The notes under the pieces were generated by a model, which did no database searches, was not told the origin of the DNA, and saw only the letters and a list, made by a program, of their open reading frames with translations. Below are positions 1-9,837 of a stretch of 35,312 nt of DNA, in pieces. This DNA is from Pseudonocardiales bacterium (lineage in GTDB: Bacteria; Actinomycetota; Actinomycetes; Mycobacteriales; Pseudonocardiaceae): contig QHBZ01000200.1 in assembly GCA_003244055.1 (NCBI GenBank), positions 1 through 35,312 on the forward strand, in the 5' to 3' direction. Every line of letters starts with the position of its first letter. Positions within the stretch are counted from its first letter, which is position 1. The position numbers and the translations under genes are program-made.

Positions 1-230
1 TTCTCGCACCCACCCCTGACAATCAGCTTGCCTCCACGAAGCGTCCGTAGCACGGACTCGGCCCTGTCCCGTGGAGTCGGATGCACGGTGTTCGGTGCTC
101 TGTTGTCGCCGCGTTCGACGTGAAGGCTGCCCCGTTCGCGGCGGACAACCGTGGGGTCGAACTCGGCGACAGTAGGGTTAGCCACCGACTCCAAGATCTG
201 CGAGACACAGTCTAATACCTGCGAATTCAT
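1..230 (-). CDS. Unknown protein, 5' part only (runs off left edge)
   Basis: An open reading frame starts at an ATG at 228-230 and stays open to base 1, giving 76 codons with no stop; the rest lies outside the window. The visible protein begins MNSQVLDCVSQILESVANP and continues with an Arg-rich stretch. Codon third positions are GC-rich, as in neighbouring genes, which supports coding. A competing minus-strand frame at 23-208 has a Ser/Arg/Thr-rich composition typical of a shadow frame and was not preferred. No Shine-Dalgarno sequence is clear upstream of the ATG. I do not recognise a family. It is oriented the same way as ligA and lies downstream of it, 53 bases from the ligA stop. Confidence 0.45.
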   Translation of the reverse strand, partial: MNSQVLDCVSQILESVANPTVAEFDPTVVRRERGSLHVERGDNRAPNTVHPTPRDRAESVLRTLRGGKLIVRGGCE

Positions 231-283
231 GGAAAATTTGTGTCGCTCGTGCCCACGGCGAGGTTGCGGCCCGCGCTGTGCGA

Positions 284-2410
<2,127 letters not shown>

Positions 2411-2441
2411 CTAACTCTGGGAACCGACAGTCCGCATACAG

Positions 2442-2479
2442 CTCGCGGCCCCGCACCGGAAATGGTGCGGGGCCGCGAG
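2442..2479 (-). terminator. Perfect 16-bp stem hairpin after cspA
   Basis: Bases 2442-2457 are the exact reverse complement of 2464-2479, with a six-base loop (GGAAAT). The GC-rich stem begins 12 bases past the cspA stop codon on the minus strand and lies between cspA and ligA. No U-tract follows on either strand, which is common for actinobacterial terminators. It most likely ends the short cspA transcript. Confidence 0.75.
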
Positions 2480-2490
2480 GTGAGTCGCTG

Positions 2491-2694
2491 CTAGATGGCG
2501 CGAACCGAGTCAGCCTGCGGGCCCTTGGGTCCCTGGCTTGACTCGAACTCCACGCGCTGGTTCTCGTCCAGGCTGCGGTAACCGTCACCCTGGATGGCGG
2601 AGAAGTGGACGAATACGTCGGGGCCACCCCCGTCGACGGAGATGAAGCCGAAGCCCTTCTCCGCATTGAACCACTTCACGACGCCCTGTGCCAT
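2491..2694 (-). CDS. cspA: Cold-shock domain protein (CspA family)
   Basis: A 67-residue single cold-shock domain protein, the standard length for the family. It binds single-stranded RNA or DNA through the two RNP motifs, which are both visible: RNP1 as [11 protein letters not shown] (residues 13-23) and RNP2 as VFVHFSAI (residues 27-34). It starts [17 protein letters not shown], a typical actinobacterial sequence. A Shine-Dalgarno-like AGGGAGA (complement of 2700-2706) precedes the ATG. About 210 bases without a gene separate it from the next gene upstream; csp genes often carry long structured leaders there, but I did not establish a specific structure. A strong hairpin follows. The paralogue number (cspA, cspB and so on) cannot be decided from the sequence. 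Confidence 0.95.
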   Translation of the reverse strand: MAQGVVKWFNAEKGFGFISVDGGGPDVFVHFSAIQGDGYRSLDENQRVEFESSQGPKGPQADSVRAI

Positions 2695-2907
2695 GTGCTC
2701 TCCCTGTGGAATCTGATGCCTGGACCGGCACCGTGCCGATCCGCGGTTGCGCGGACCACGCGCTCTCGATGCGAGGCATCCCCGACGGGAGCGCGAAGCC
2801 CGTAGTCAGACATTCCACGGACGCTTCACAACGATCGGGGAACTACACGACCACAACCAAGCACCATGCTACCACCCTGCGCTAGCACGCCTCGCACGCG
2901 ACATCCC

Positions 2908-4308
2908 TCAGGTCGGCTGTAACGCGGGTTTGATGTTGGCGTTGAGGTGGAAGACGTTGTCCGGGTCGTACTCGGCCTTGATCCGAGCCAGCCGCTCGTA
3001 CTTGGCCGGGCCGTAGGACGCCCGCACCCGATCCTCATCGATCTCGACCATCGCGTTGATGTAGCTGCCAGCACCCTCCGCATGTGGTCGCAGCGCCTCC
3101 CAGAACGTCCGGACCCAGGCACGTTCGGCAGCCAACAGCTGCGAATCTCCGGTAAGCGCGACGATGAAGACGCCGATACGGTTCGAGCGTTTGCCGCCGA
3201 ACGCGGTCTCGTCCTCGCCGACCTCGGCATATGCGGCGTCGAGGCGGTAGAGCTCCAGCAGCGACAGCGGCGACGTCTTGTCCGCCTGGTGCTTGGTGAT
3301 CACCACGATGGCATCGTCGGACAGCTCGTCGAGATAGAGGGCCTTCTCATAGCAGTTCACTCCCCACGACGTCCCCTCGTCGAACATCTGTTGCAGCTGG
3401 GTGTACGGCATCGGGGTGACGAATTCGAACAGCGGCGGGAGCGCCGCGCGGATGGGGGCCAGCACCCCTGCGTGCTCCTCGGCCGATCCAAATCCGACGA
3501 CCGCCAGCGCGTAGCCGGGCGTGCCTTGATGCTGCTCGGGCACGAATGGCGCTGGCGGAGCGTTGACGCCGATGATCATGGCATTGGCGTTCTGGGGCAG
3601 CGTGGCGAATACCTGCCGGCCCAGCTTCAACGCTTCGGTACCCTGGTCGAGGCTCCAGAAGAACAAGCCCAGGTGGACCACCGGACCGACCGGATGCAAC
3701 CGGAACTCGAACTCGGTGACAACGCCGAAGTTGCCGCCACCACCTCGCAACGCCCAGAACAGATCCTGGTTCTCGTCGGCAGCTGCCCGCAGCCGACGCC
3801 CGTCGGCGGTCACCACCTCAGCCGAGACGAGGTTGTCCGCGGTCAAGCCGTACAGGGGAGTCAGCCAGCCCATCCCGCCGCCCAGCGCGAGACCGCCCAC
3901 GCCGGTGTGGCTGACGATTCCGGCCGGAACCGCCAGGCCATGTGCCTGGGTTGCGATGTCCAGATCGCCCAGCGTGGCTCCCCCACCGACCCGCACCCGT
4001 CTGGCCGCGGAATCGACCTCGACCTGACGCAGCGGGCTGAGGTCGATCATCACGCCACCGTCACAGATAGCGGTGCCAGCGGTGTTATGGAAACCACCGC
4101 GCACCGAGATCTCCAGATCGCGCCGCCGGGCGAACCCGATAGCCACGGCGACATCATTCGCGTCGGAGCAGCGTGCAATCACAGCTGGGTACCGGTCGAT
4201 CTCGCCGTTCCATGCCGACCGCGCCTGGTCATAATCACCATCCCCGCGGATCAGCGCGATGCCGGACAACGCTGCGCGGAACGCCTCGATATCGGTGGAC
4301 TGGATCAT
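2908..4308 (-). CDS. FAD-binding oxidoreductase with BBE domain (berberine-bridge type)
   Basis: A 466-residue flavoprotein of the PCMH/VAO superfamily. The N-terminal FAD domain has RGGFHNTAGTAICDGGVMIDLS, where the His would be the usual covalent FAD attachment site, followed by GVGGLALGGGMGWLTPLYGLTADNL. The C-terminal BBE segment YDPDNVFHLNANIKP is intact. The second, cysteine-type FAD link of bicovalent members is not evident, so a single covalent link is likely. The start was placed at ATG 4306-4308 because GTAGGAGG lies just upstream; an upstream GTG would add nine residues and lacks such a site. No Tat signal is visible, so it is probably cytosolic. It sits 8 bases downstream of the GNAT gene stop and is likely co-transcribed with it. 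The substrate (sugar, alcohol or small metabolite) cannot be predicted. Confidence 0.9.
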   Translation of the reverse strand: MIQSTDIEAFRAALSGIALIRGDGDYDQARSAWNGEIDRYPAVIARCSDANDVAVAIGFARRRDLEISVRGGFHNTAGTAICDGGVMIDLSPLRQVEVDSAARRVRVGGGATLGDLDIATQAHGLAVPAGIVSHTGVGGLALGGGMGWLTPLYGLTADNLVSAEVVTADGRRLRAAADENQDLFWALRGGGGNFGVVTEFEFRLHPVGPVVHLGLFFWSLDQGTEALKLGRQVFATLPQNANAMIIGVNAPPAPFVPEQHQGTPGYALAVVGFGSAEEHAGVLAPIRAALPPLFEFVTPMPYTQLQQMFDEGTSWGVNCYEKALYLDELSDDAIVVITKHQADKTSPLSLLELYRLDAAYAEVGEDETAFGGKRSNRIGVFIVALTGDSQLLAAERAWVRTFWEALRPHAEGAGSYINAMVEIDEDRVRASYGPAKYERLARIKAEYDPDNVFHLNANIKPALQPT

Positions 4309-4316
4309 GGAACCTC

Positions 4317-5360
4317 CTACAGGTCGAGCTGCCAATCAGTCGCGCGGCGGTGCGGCCGGAACCCCATCACCTCGTTGATCCCGATCATGTATGGGTTGGA
4401 GTCAGCGTTGCAGGTGTCGATGACCCGGAGCTCAGGGCGCTGGGTCCGGGCAAGATCGAGGTTGGCCACCTTGATCAGCGTGCCAAGCCGGTGGCCGCGG
4501 TGCTCGGGCGCGACGATCGTGTTCCACTGGCCACCGAACCAGCGTGCCGTAGCGTAGCCGCTGATCTGGGTGAAGGCGACCAGCCTCCCGACGCTGTCCA
4601 CCGCGCCCGTCGTGACCATGTGCAGTCCGCGGGCCCGGGATCTGGCGTCGTGGGCCTGTATCCGCGCGGCGTCGTAGACCTCGGGGTCCCATTGCAGGTC
4701 GTCCAGCGGGGCGTCGGTAGACATCCGCCCCTCGAGGTAGGCGATGTCGTCGAGCCATCGCTGCGGCGTGCTGCCTACCCACTGCACCAGCGAGTAGCCC
4801 TGGGACTTCACCCGCGCCTGCTCGTTGAGCCGGGCGAGCATCGCCGGCTCCACCGACCCGACATCGAGTCGCCGCAGGGTCTGGAACAGCGCCGGCCGCG
4901 CTCCGGACACCGCCGCGAACTGCCCTGCCGGGTCGGGCGCTGCCGGATCCAGCGGCTGCTCCACCCAGAAGACAAGCCTGACCCGGCGCTGCCGGGCGGC
5001 CTCGGCCCGCAGGTGAGCGAGCAGTGCCCGACCGATGCCGCGCCGCCGGTGCTCGGGCGCCACCAGGATCTCACCGTGGGCATTGTGCTGGTTGTCCAGC
5101 ATCGGGAGGTCCAAACAGCAGCCACCCACCACCGAGCCACCCACCCGAGCCACCCACACCGCCTGGATCTCGCTGGCCGGTGGGTGCCGAAAGCTGCCGA
5201 GCTCGTAGACCCAACATGGCGGTGGGTCATCGGGCGCGTCCGCGCTCACTACAGCGCTGCGCAGCTCGTACCACTGCCGGATGGCGTCCTCGTCGGACGG
5301 CTCGACCGGCGCGAGAGACAGCCCGCTGAAACTGACGGTGGTCATACCCCATCTCGTCAC
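4317..5360 (-). CDS. Tandem GNAT-family N-acetyltransferase
   Basis: A 347-residue protein with two GNAT folds. The N-terminal half carries an acetyl-CoA loop PEHRRRGIGRALLAHLRAEA, and the C-terminal half carries a second, weaker one in PEHRGHRLGTLIKVANLDLA. The tandem layout resembles mycothiol synthase (MshD) and related actinobacterial acetyltransferases, but the characteristic MshD sequence is not recognised, so the acceptor substrate is unknown. It lies upstream of, and is probably co-transcribed with, the FAD oxidoreductase gene (8 bases apart). The start is either the GTG at 5360 or the in-frame ATG at 5345; the latter removes five residues and is preceded by a purine-rich GAGATGGGG. 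Confidence 0.88.
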   Translation of the reverse strand: MTRWGMTTVSFSGLSLAPVEPSDEDAIRQWYELRSAVVSADAPDDPPPCWVYELGSFRHPPASEIQAVWVARVGGSVVGGCCLDLPMLDNQHNAHGEILVAPEHRRRGIGRALLAHLRAEAARQRRVRLVFWVEQPLDPAAPDPAGQFAAVSGARPALFQTLRRLDVGSVEPAMLARLNEQARVKSQGYSLVQWVGSTPQRWLDDIAYLEGRMSTDAPLDDLQWDPEVYDAARIQAHDARSRARGLHMVTTGAVDSVGRLVAFTQISGYATARWFGGQWNTIVAPEHRGHRLGTLIKVANLDLARTQRPELRVIDTCNADSNPYMIGINEVMGFRPHRRATDWQLDL

Positions 5361-5412
5361 GATCCGGCGCCGGGCGCCACCGAGTTTCCCACCTCAGGCG
5401 GCACGACGGCCG

Positions 5413-6471
5413 TTACCGGGACCAAGAGTCGGGCGGATCGACGAACGCCTGTCCCAGCTCCCGCGCCAGGGTCAGCGCTCGCCGGGCCCAATCAGGGGTA
5501 GCGCCGGCCAGGCCGCAGGACGGGGTGGGCACGCAGCGCTCGGCAAGCAGCGAACGGTCGAAACCGAGCCGGTCCACCAGATCCAGCGCCGGCCGGGCCA
5601 GAGCGGCGAGCGTAGGTGGCCCGCTGGTCGGGCCTGAGGGCTGCCCGTCACGCGGAGCAGCCGGCACCAGGCCGAGCAACACCGACACCCCGGAATCCCA
5701 TGCCTCACCGAGGGCGTCGATGGTGGCCCGGGGCGCGCCGGCAAGCAGAGCGGCGTCGACGGCCAGCGCGTCAGCCCCAGCCTCGCACAGCAGCGCCAAC
5801 GGTGGCCGCGGCGCGCAGCAGTGCACGATCCGCGGCGTGGGCAGCGCTTCGAGCACGCTGTGTAGCAGCTCTGCCGCGGCGCTCTCGGGCACCGCGGCCA
5901 CGGTGCCGTACCCGGACGGGGTGGGCACGCTGCCGGCGAGAACAGCTGGTAGGCCCGGTTCGTCTAGCTGAACGACGGTACTCACGCCGAGCCGGCGGCG
6001 CACCTCGCTCGCGTGCATCCGCAACCCCTCGGCCAGCGACGCCGCGAACTCACGCAACGCGCCAGGGTCGGTGAGCACTTTGTGCCCGCTACGCAGCTCC
6101 ACCTCGGCCGCCAGCGTCCACGGCCCGGCGGCCTGCACCTTGATCACGTCGGGTCGGGCCCCGGAGGAGTCCATCGCCTCCTCGAACGCATCGAGATCGG
6201 CGCGCAACAGATCGACGCCACGGCGATGCTCGCGGCCGGCTCGGGCGGTAACCCGGTAACCAGACGGCACCAGCTCTACGGCGAGGTCGACGAGCAGAGC
6301 CGCGGTGCGCCCGATGATGTCGGCACCGGCGCCCCGGTCGGGCAGCTCGGGCAGGTGAGGCAGGTCAGGCAGCTCGCCGATCACGGTGCGGGCAGCTTCT
6401 CGGGCGTCGGTGCCGGGCATCGAGCCGATACCGGTCGCGGAGCCAGGGGGCCAGGGAGGTCGGTCAGTCAC
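5413..6471 (-). CDS. MetE-like (UROD/cobalamin-independent methionine synthase fold) protein
   Basis: A 352-residue protein related to the C-terminal catalytic barrel of cobalamin-independent methionine synthase. It is about half the length of true MetE and lacks the N-terminal barrel. N-terminal GSATGIGSMPGTDAREAARTV matches the conserved opening of this family. The potential zinc ligands are in IVHCCAPRP (His-Cys) and TPSCGLAGA (Cys). I recall the mycobacterial Rv3015c as the equivalent next to ligA. The reaction is not established: methyl transfer to a thiol is the family expectation, an inference only. The start is a GTG at 6471. Confidence 0.85.
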   Translation of the reverse strand: MTDRPPWPPGSATGIGSMPGTDAREAARTVIGELPDLPHLPELPDRGAGADIIGRTAALLVDLAVELVPSGYRVTARAGREHRRGVDLLRADLDAFEEAMDSSGARPDVIKVQAAGPWTLAAEVELRSGHKVLTDPGALREFAASLAEGLRMHASEVRRRLGVSTVVQLDEPGLPAVLAGSVPTPSGYGTVAAVPESAAAELLHSVLEALPTPRIVHCCAPRPPLALLCEAGADALAVDAALLAGAPRATIDALGEAWDSGVSVLLGLVPAAPRDGQPSGPTSGPPTLAALARPALDLVDRLGFDRSLLAERCVPTPSCGLAGATPDWARRALTLARELGQAFVDPPDSWSR

Positions 6472-6544
6472 CGGATCTTTCTATCAGGTAGCGGAGTATG
6501 GAATCTCCGTAGCCTGTCGCGGCGCGACTACGTATTTGGAATAG

Positions 6545-6590
6545 CTACACGATTAGGTGGTCCCCGGCAAGATTTACGTGCGGCTACCGA
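6545..6590 (+). repeat. Upstream repeat block, copy 1
   Basis: This block matches 7011-7057 at roughly four bases in five, with one single-base gap; both contain a shared TACGTGCG-CTACCG segment and a shared AGGT segment. It lies about 110 bases upstream of the first small peptide gene, and the partner lies at a similar place before the second. It is probably part of a duplicated promoter or regulator-binding region. Confidence 0.7.
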
Positions 6591-6658
6591 TTGCCACCGG
6601 ACATTACCGTCGGGCACGGTATGTGATGGCGAATCAGCAATACAAACGATGAGATGAC

Positions 6659-6788
6659 TTCCGTGCCCGAGACCACCTCGACCACCTTCCTTAGGGGGAT
6701 TTGATGTCTGACAAAGTGAGCCCTGCCGAGCTCGATGGGCAGCACATGGAGCTGCTGCCAGCCCGTACCGTCCTGTCGCTGTTCAGCG
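6659..6788 (+). repeat. Leader/RBS/5' coding repeat, copy 1
   Basis: These 130 bases align without gaps to 7080-7209 with high identity. The block covers about 45 bases upstream of the ATG, the ribosome-binding site (AGGGGG here, AGGAGG in the partner) and the first 28 codons. Identity falls sharply after GTTCAGCG, where the two peptides diverge. A tandem duplication with later change of the 3' halves explains this. Confidence 0.85.
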
Positions 6789-6919
6789 CCGGCGACGGCG
6801 GCACCGGCACCAACGGCGGAGACGCCGTCGGGACGCTCGGCATCAATTTATTGAACCACCCGTTGATTCCGGGCGGAGGCAACGCCGTCGGCACGGCCGG
6901 CATGTCCGCTGACGGCTGA
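6704..6919 (+). CDS. Small ELLPAR-motif peptide, copy 1 (RiPP-precursor-like)
   Basis: A 71-residue peptide. Residues 1-28 (MSDKVSPAELDGQHMELLPARTVLSLFS, in two overlapping parts MSDKVSPAELDGQHMELLPA and ELLPARTVLSLFS) are almost the same as those of the peptide at 7125. The rest is Gly/Asn/Thr-rich (GDGGTGTNGGDAVGTLG, then NHPLIPGGGNAVGTAG) and unlike its paralogue. It has no cysteine, signal peptide or clear membrane segment. ATG 6704 was chosen over the adjacent TTG 6701 because AGGGGG lies five bases upstream. A conserved leader with a variable tail is the usual look of a ribosomally made peptide precursor, but no modifying enzyme is adjacent. I recall small actinobacterial proteins with ELLPxR motifs but cannot check. 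Function unknown. Confidence 0.8.
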   Translation: MSDKVSPAELDGQHMELLPARTVLSLFSAGDGGTGTNGGDAVGTLGINLLNHPLIPGGGNAVGTAGMSADG

Positions 6920-6969
6920 TAACGCTTCGACCCGTCCGATTAAGGCTGAGTCCAGCGCTCTGGCTGGGG

Positions 6970-6996
6970 AGGGGTGGCCGCGTTCCAGCCACCCCT
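6970..6996 (+). terminator. Hairpin between the two small peptide genes
   Basis: AGGGGTGGC at 6970-6978 pairs perfectly with GCCACCCCT at 6988-6996 around a nine-base loop. It lies about 50 bases past the stop of the first peptide gene and before the repeat block of the second. A rho-independent-like terminator without a U-tract is likely, which would make the two peptides separately transcribed. Confidence 0.6.
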
Positions 6997-7010
6997 GGCG
7001 AGGTCTGCAA

Positions 7011-7057
7011 CTCCACGACTAGGTAGCCCACCGGGAAGTGCTACGTGCGACTACCGG
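7011..7057 (+). repeat. Upstream repeat block, copy 2
   Basis: Partner of 6545-6590. In this copy only 22 bases separate it from the leader/RBS block (7080), against 68 bases in copy 1, so 46 bases have been gained or lost between the two control elements. Confidence 0.7.
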
Positions 7058-7079
7058 ATCAGTAATTCAACCAGGTGTT

Positions 7080-7209
7080 TTCCGTGCCCGAGACCACCTC
7101 GACCACCTTCCCTAGGAGGATTTGATGTCTGACACAGTGAGCTCTGCCGAGCTCGACGAGCAGTGCACGGAGCTGCTGCCGGCCCGTACCGTCCTGTCGA
7201 TGTTCAGCG
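7080..7209 (+). repeat. Leader/RBS/5' coding repeat, copy 2
   Basis: Gap-free partner of 6659-6788, offset by 421 bases. It holds the AGGAGG ribosome-binding site and codons 1-28 of the second peptide. Confidence 0.85.
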
Positions 7210-7358
7210 TCCAAGACCCCGGCGGCGCCAACCCCGTAGGCGGCGTCACCCCCGGGGCGCTCACCACGTTCGTGCTCGGCGTTGCGGGCGTGCCCCACTC
7301 TTCGAGCTCCGGCGCTGACGGAAGCGCCAATGACGGCAACACGGGCGCCAGCAGCTGA
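7125..7358 (+). CDS. Small ELLPAR-motif peptide, copy 2 (RiPP-precursor-like)
   Basis: A 77-residue paralogue of the peptide at 6704. The N-terminal part (MSDTVSSAELDEQ, CTELLPARTVLSMFS) is conserved. The tail differs: DPGGANPVGGVTPGAL, a short hydrophobic run TTFVLGVAGVP, then a Ser/Asp/Gly-rich end. A perfect AGGAGG lies five bases upstream of ATG 7125, so expression should be strong. It has one cysteine, within the conserved region. The gene ends 17 bases before the convergent mnmA stop. No neighbouring enzyme specifies a modification, so its role (peptide product, signal or structural protein) is open. Confidence 0.8.
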   Translation: MSDTVSSAELDEQCTELLPARTVLSMFSVQDPGGANPVGGVTPGALTTFVLGVAGVPHSSSSGADGSANDGNTGASS

Positions 7359-7375
7359 GCGCGTTTCAGGTGGGC

Positions 7376-8467
7376 TCAGCTGGTAGCGGTGATGGTGGCG
7401 CTGCCGAGTACGACATCGCCACCAGGGTCGGGCCGGTACAGCGCGACGGCCTGGCCGGGTGCTACCCCGCGCAGCGATTCTCGCAGCTGCACCAGCACGC
7501 CGTCGCCGGTTGCCTCAACGACCGCGCTGGCGCACCCGCCGTGCGCCCGGACCTGGGCGATGCATTCGAACGGGCCATCGGGCGCACCGACGGCCCATAC
7601 CGGACGGTGGGCTTCGATCACGCCCACGTCGAGATGCCGCGCGGATCCCAGCCGCACCGTGCCGGTGGCCGCCTGGAGCCCCAGGACGAACCGAGGGCGG
7701 CCATCGGGCGCTGGGTGCCGCAACCCCAGCCCGCGGCGCTGGCCAACGGTAAAGCCGTGCACCCCCTGATGGTGGCCGAGGACCTCTCCGGTCTCCCCGT
7801 CGACCAGCTCTCCGGGACGGGAGCCCAGCCGGCCGGCCAGGAACGCCCGAGTATCGCCCGAGGGAATGAAGCAGATGTCGTGGCTGTCCGGCTTGGCCGC
7901 AACAGCCAGGCCGCGTCGCGTCGCCTCAGCCCGGATCTCGCCCTTGGCGGTGTCACCGACCGGAAACAGCGCGTGCGCCAGCTGCTCGGCGGTGAGCCCG
8001 GCGAGCACGTAGGACTGGTCCTTGCCCGTGTCCACCGCTCGGCGCAGCACTCCGTCGCACAGGCGCGCGTAATGACCCGTGCAGACCGCGTCGAAGCCGA
8101 GGTCGCGCGCGCGGTCCAGCAGCGCGGTGAACTTGATCCGCTCGTTGCATCGTAGGCACGGGTTGGGGGTGCGCCCGGCGGCGTACTCGGCGACGAAGTC
8201 GTCCACCACGTCGGTGGTGAACTGTTGCGCGAAGTCCCAGACATAGAAGGGGATGTCGATGACGTCGGCGACCCGCCGCGCGTCGGCCGCGTCCTCTTTC
8301 GTGCAGCACCCGCGCGCTCCGGTGCGCAGCGTGCCGGGTTGCGCCGACAGCGCCAGATGCACTCCGACCACCTCATGCCCGGCGTCGACCGCCCGGGCCG
8401 CGGCAACCGAGGAATCCACCCCGCCGCTCATGGCGGCCAAGACCTTCATCGGTCGCGACGCCGTCAC
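7376..8467 (-). CDS. mnmA: tRNA-specific 2-thiouridylase MnmA
   Basis: Adds sulfur to uridine 34 of the Lys, Glu and Gln tRNAs, using ATP and persulfide sulfur delivered from cysteine desulfurase. The 363-residue product has the ATP-pyrophosphatase loop [14 protein letters not shown] near the N terminus, the catalytic cysteine in [16 protein letters not shown] and the second active-site cysteine in [15 protein letters not shown]. The length is normal for the family. The start GTG at 8465-8467 overlaps the stop of iscS (GTGA); an internal ATG ([10 protein letters not shown]) six codons later is possible. Sharing an overlap with its sulfur donor gene agrees with coordinated expression, an order I recall from many actinobacteria. 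Confidence 0.97.
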   Translation of the reverse strand: MTASRPMKVLAAMSGGVDSSVAAARAVDAGHEVVGVHLALSAQPGTLRTGARGCCTKEDAADARRVADVIDIPFYVWDFAQQFTTDVVDDFVAEYAAGRTPNPCLRCNERIKFTALLDRARDLGFDAVCTGHYARLCDGVLRRAVDTGKDQSYVLAGLTAEQLAHALFPVGDTAKGEIRAEATRRGLAVAAKPDSHDICFIPSGDTRAFLAGRLGSRPGELVDGETGEVLGHHQGVHGFTVGQRRGLGLRHPAPDGRPRFVLGLQAATGTVRLGSARHLDVGVIEAHRPVWAVGAPDGPFECIAQVRAHGGCASAVVEATGDGVLVQLRESLRGVAPGQAVALYRPDPGGDVVLGSATITATS

Positions 8468-9666
8468 GACGCGGCCACCCGCCGGAATCCAGCTCCCCGG
8501 GCCCGGGCGACCACCGGCTCGATGGCATCAAGCACCTCAGCCACGTCCGCGGCCGTCGAGGTGCGCCCGAGGGAGAAGCGCAGCGAGCCGCGAGCCGCAG
8601 CCGGCGTGGCTCCCATCGCCAGCAACACATGGGAGGGCTGCGCCACACCGGCGGTGCACGCCGCTCCCGTCGAGCACTCGATGCCCCGGGCGTCGAGCAG
8701 CATCAGTAGCGAGTCGCCCTCGCAGCCCGGGAAGGTGAAATGGGCGTTACCCGGCAACCGTGAGGGGCCACCGTCGAACAGTCCGTCGCTCGGATCTCCG
8801 TTGAGCACCGCGTCGGGAACCCTGGCCAGGATCCCTTCCACCAGCTCGTCTCGCAGCGCGGCGAGCCGGATCGTGCTCTGCGGCTGGGTAGCCACGGCGT
8901 GGCGGATCGCGGTGGCCAACCCGACGATCGCCGGGACGTCCAGCGTGCCGGAGCGCACATCGCGCTCCTGACCGCCGCCGTGCAGCAGCGGGGTCGCCGC
9001 GACCTCACGGCCCAGCAACAGCACCCCGACTCCGTAAGGGCCGCCCAGCTTGTGCCCGGTCAGGGTGAGCGCGGCGGCCTGGGATCGGCCGAAGTGCACC
9101 GGCAGCTGGCCCACCGCCTGCACGCCGTCGGTGTGCAGCGGTATCCCGTAACCGGCGGCGACCTCGGCCAGCTCGCGCACCGGTGCCACGGTGCCTACTT
9201 CGTTGTTCGCCCACATCACGGTCACCAGGGCCACCGACTCCGGGTCGCGGGCCAGCGCGGCGCGCAGCGTGTCCGGATGCACCCGGCCGTAGCGATCCAC
9301 TTCGAGCCACCCCACTTGGGCGCCTTCGTGATCGGCCAGCCAGGACACCGCATCGAGCACCGCGTGATGCTCGATGGCGGATGCCAGTACCCGCGTGCGG
9401 CGAGGATCGGCGGCACGCCGTTGCCAGAACAGTCCCTTGACGGCGAGGTTGTCGCCCTCCGTGCCGCCCCCGGTGAACACCACCTCAGACGGGCGGGCGC
9501 CCACCGCCTCCGCGATGCTCTCCCGGCATTCCTCCACGGTGCGCCGCGCTCGCCGGCCCGAGCCATGCAGCGACGAGGCATTGCCCAATGCGGACAATGC
9601 CTGGCTCATCGCTGCCACCGCCTCCGGCAGCATCGGCGTCGTGGCGGCATGATCGAGGTAGGTCAT
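8464..9666 (-). CDS. iscS: Cysteine desulfurase (IscS/NifS type)
   Basis: A PLP enzyme that removes sulfur from L-cysteine and passes it as a persulfide to acceptors such as MnmA and Fe-S assembly proteins. The 400-residue protein begins [13 protein letters not shown], a hallmark of the family. Visible motifs are IEHHAVLD (substrate/PLP histidine region), [14 protein letters not shown], the PLP lysine in [13 protein letters not shown], and the mobile-loop catalytic cysteine in [21 protein letters not shown] (quoted in parts: [21 protein letters not shown]). It starts at an ATG at 9666 and overlaps mnmA by four bases. The upstream region has repeats that could be control sites. Confidence 0.96.
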   Translation of the reverse strand: MTYLDHAATTPMLPEAVAAMSQALSALGNASSLHGSGRRARRTVEECRESIAEAVGARPSEVVFTGGGTEGDNLAVKGLFWQRRAADPRRTRVLASAIEHHAVLDAVSWLADHEGAQVGWLEVDRYGRVHPDTLRAALARDPESVALVTVMWANNEVGTVAPVRELAEVAAGYGIPLHTDGVQAVGQLPVHFGRSQAAALTLTGHKLGGPYGVGVLLLGREVAATPLLHGGGQERDVRSGTLDVPAIVGLATAIRHAVATQPQSTIRLAALRDELVEGILARVPDAVLNGDPSDGLFDGGPSRLPGNAHFTFPGCEGDSLLMLLDARGIECSTGAACTAGVAQPSHVLLAMGATPAAARGSLRFSLGRTSTAADVAEVLDAIEPVVARARGAGFRRVAAS

Positions 9667-9711
9667 CGAGACCCCAGCCTAACGGCGCCCGCGGCTGTCC
9701 CAGCATGCGGA

Positions 9712-9729
9712 GTTGCCACCGATGGCAAC
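9712..9729. promoter_or_regulatory. Inverted repeat upstream of iscS, with a third half-site
   Basis: GTTGCCA (9712-9718) and TGGCAAC (9723-9729) form a perfect 7-bp inverted repeat with a CCGA spacer. An 11-base copy of the left side, GAGTTGCCACC, occurs at 9710-9720 and again at 9739-9749. The site is about 45-80 bases upstream of the iscS start, so it may be an operator for iscS-mnmA. The binding protein is unknown. Confidence 0.45.
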
Positions 9730-9790
9730 GCGTCGCGAGAGTTGCCACCCCCTGGCGCATCCCCCACCGATCCACGCACCTCCGGGTCGA

Positions 9791-9820
9791 GCGCCCCGTC
9801 TGAATAGCGCCCCGTCTGAA
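9791..9820. repeat. 14-bp direct repeat, period 16, before the island genes
   Basis: GCGCCCCGTCTGAA is present at 9791-9804 and again, exact, at 9807-9820. The second copy ends 17 bases before the ATG at 9838. It may be a tandem operator for the island's first gene or a duplication scar. It has no inverted partner nearby. Confidence 0.6.
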
Positions 9821-9837
9821 CATATGAGGACTGACCG

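Noticed and set aside
2947-4557. 536-codon plus-strand open frame opposite the FAD oxidoreductase
   Set aside because: High-GC shadow frame: rich in Arg, Gly, His and Gln, without family motifs, fully antisense to two clear genes.
4173-5501. 442-codon plus-strand open frame opposite the GNAT gene
   Set aside because: Antisense to a recognised acetyltransferase and of shadow composition.
6704-7358. Small peptides as class V/FxLD-type lanthipeptide precursors served by the methyltransferase at 14590
   Set aside because: No FxLD motif and at most one Cys in the peptides, no lanthionine enzymes in the window, and the methyltransferase is 7 kb away and truncated.
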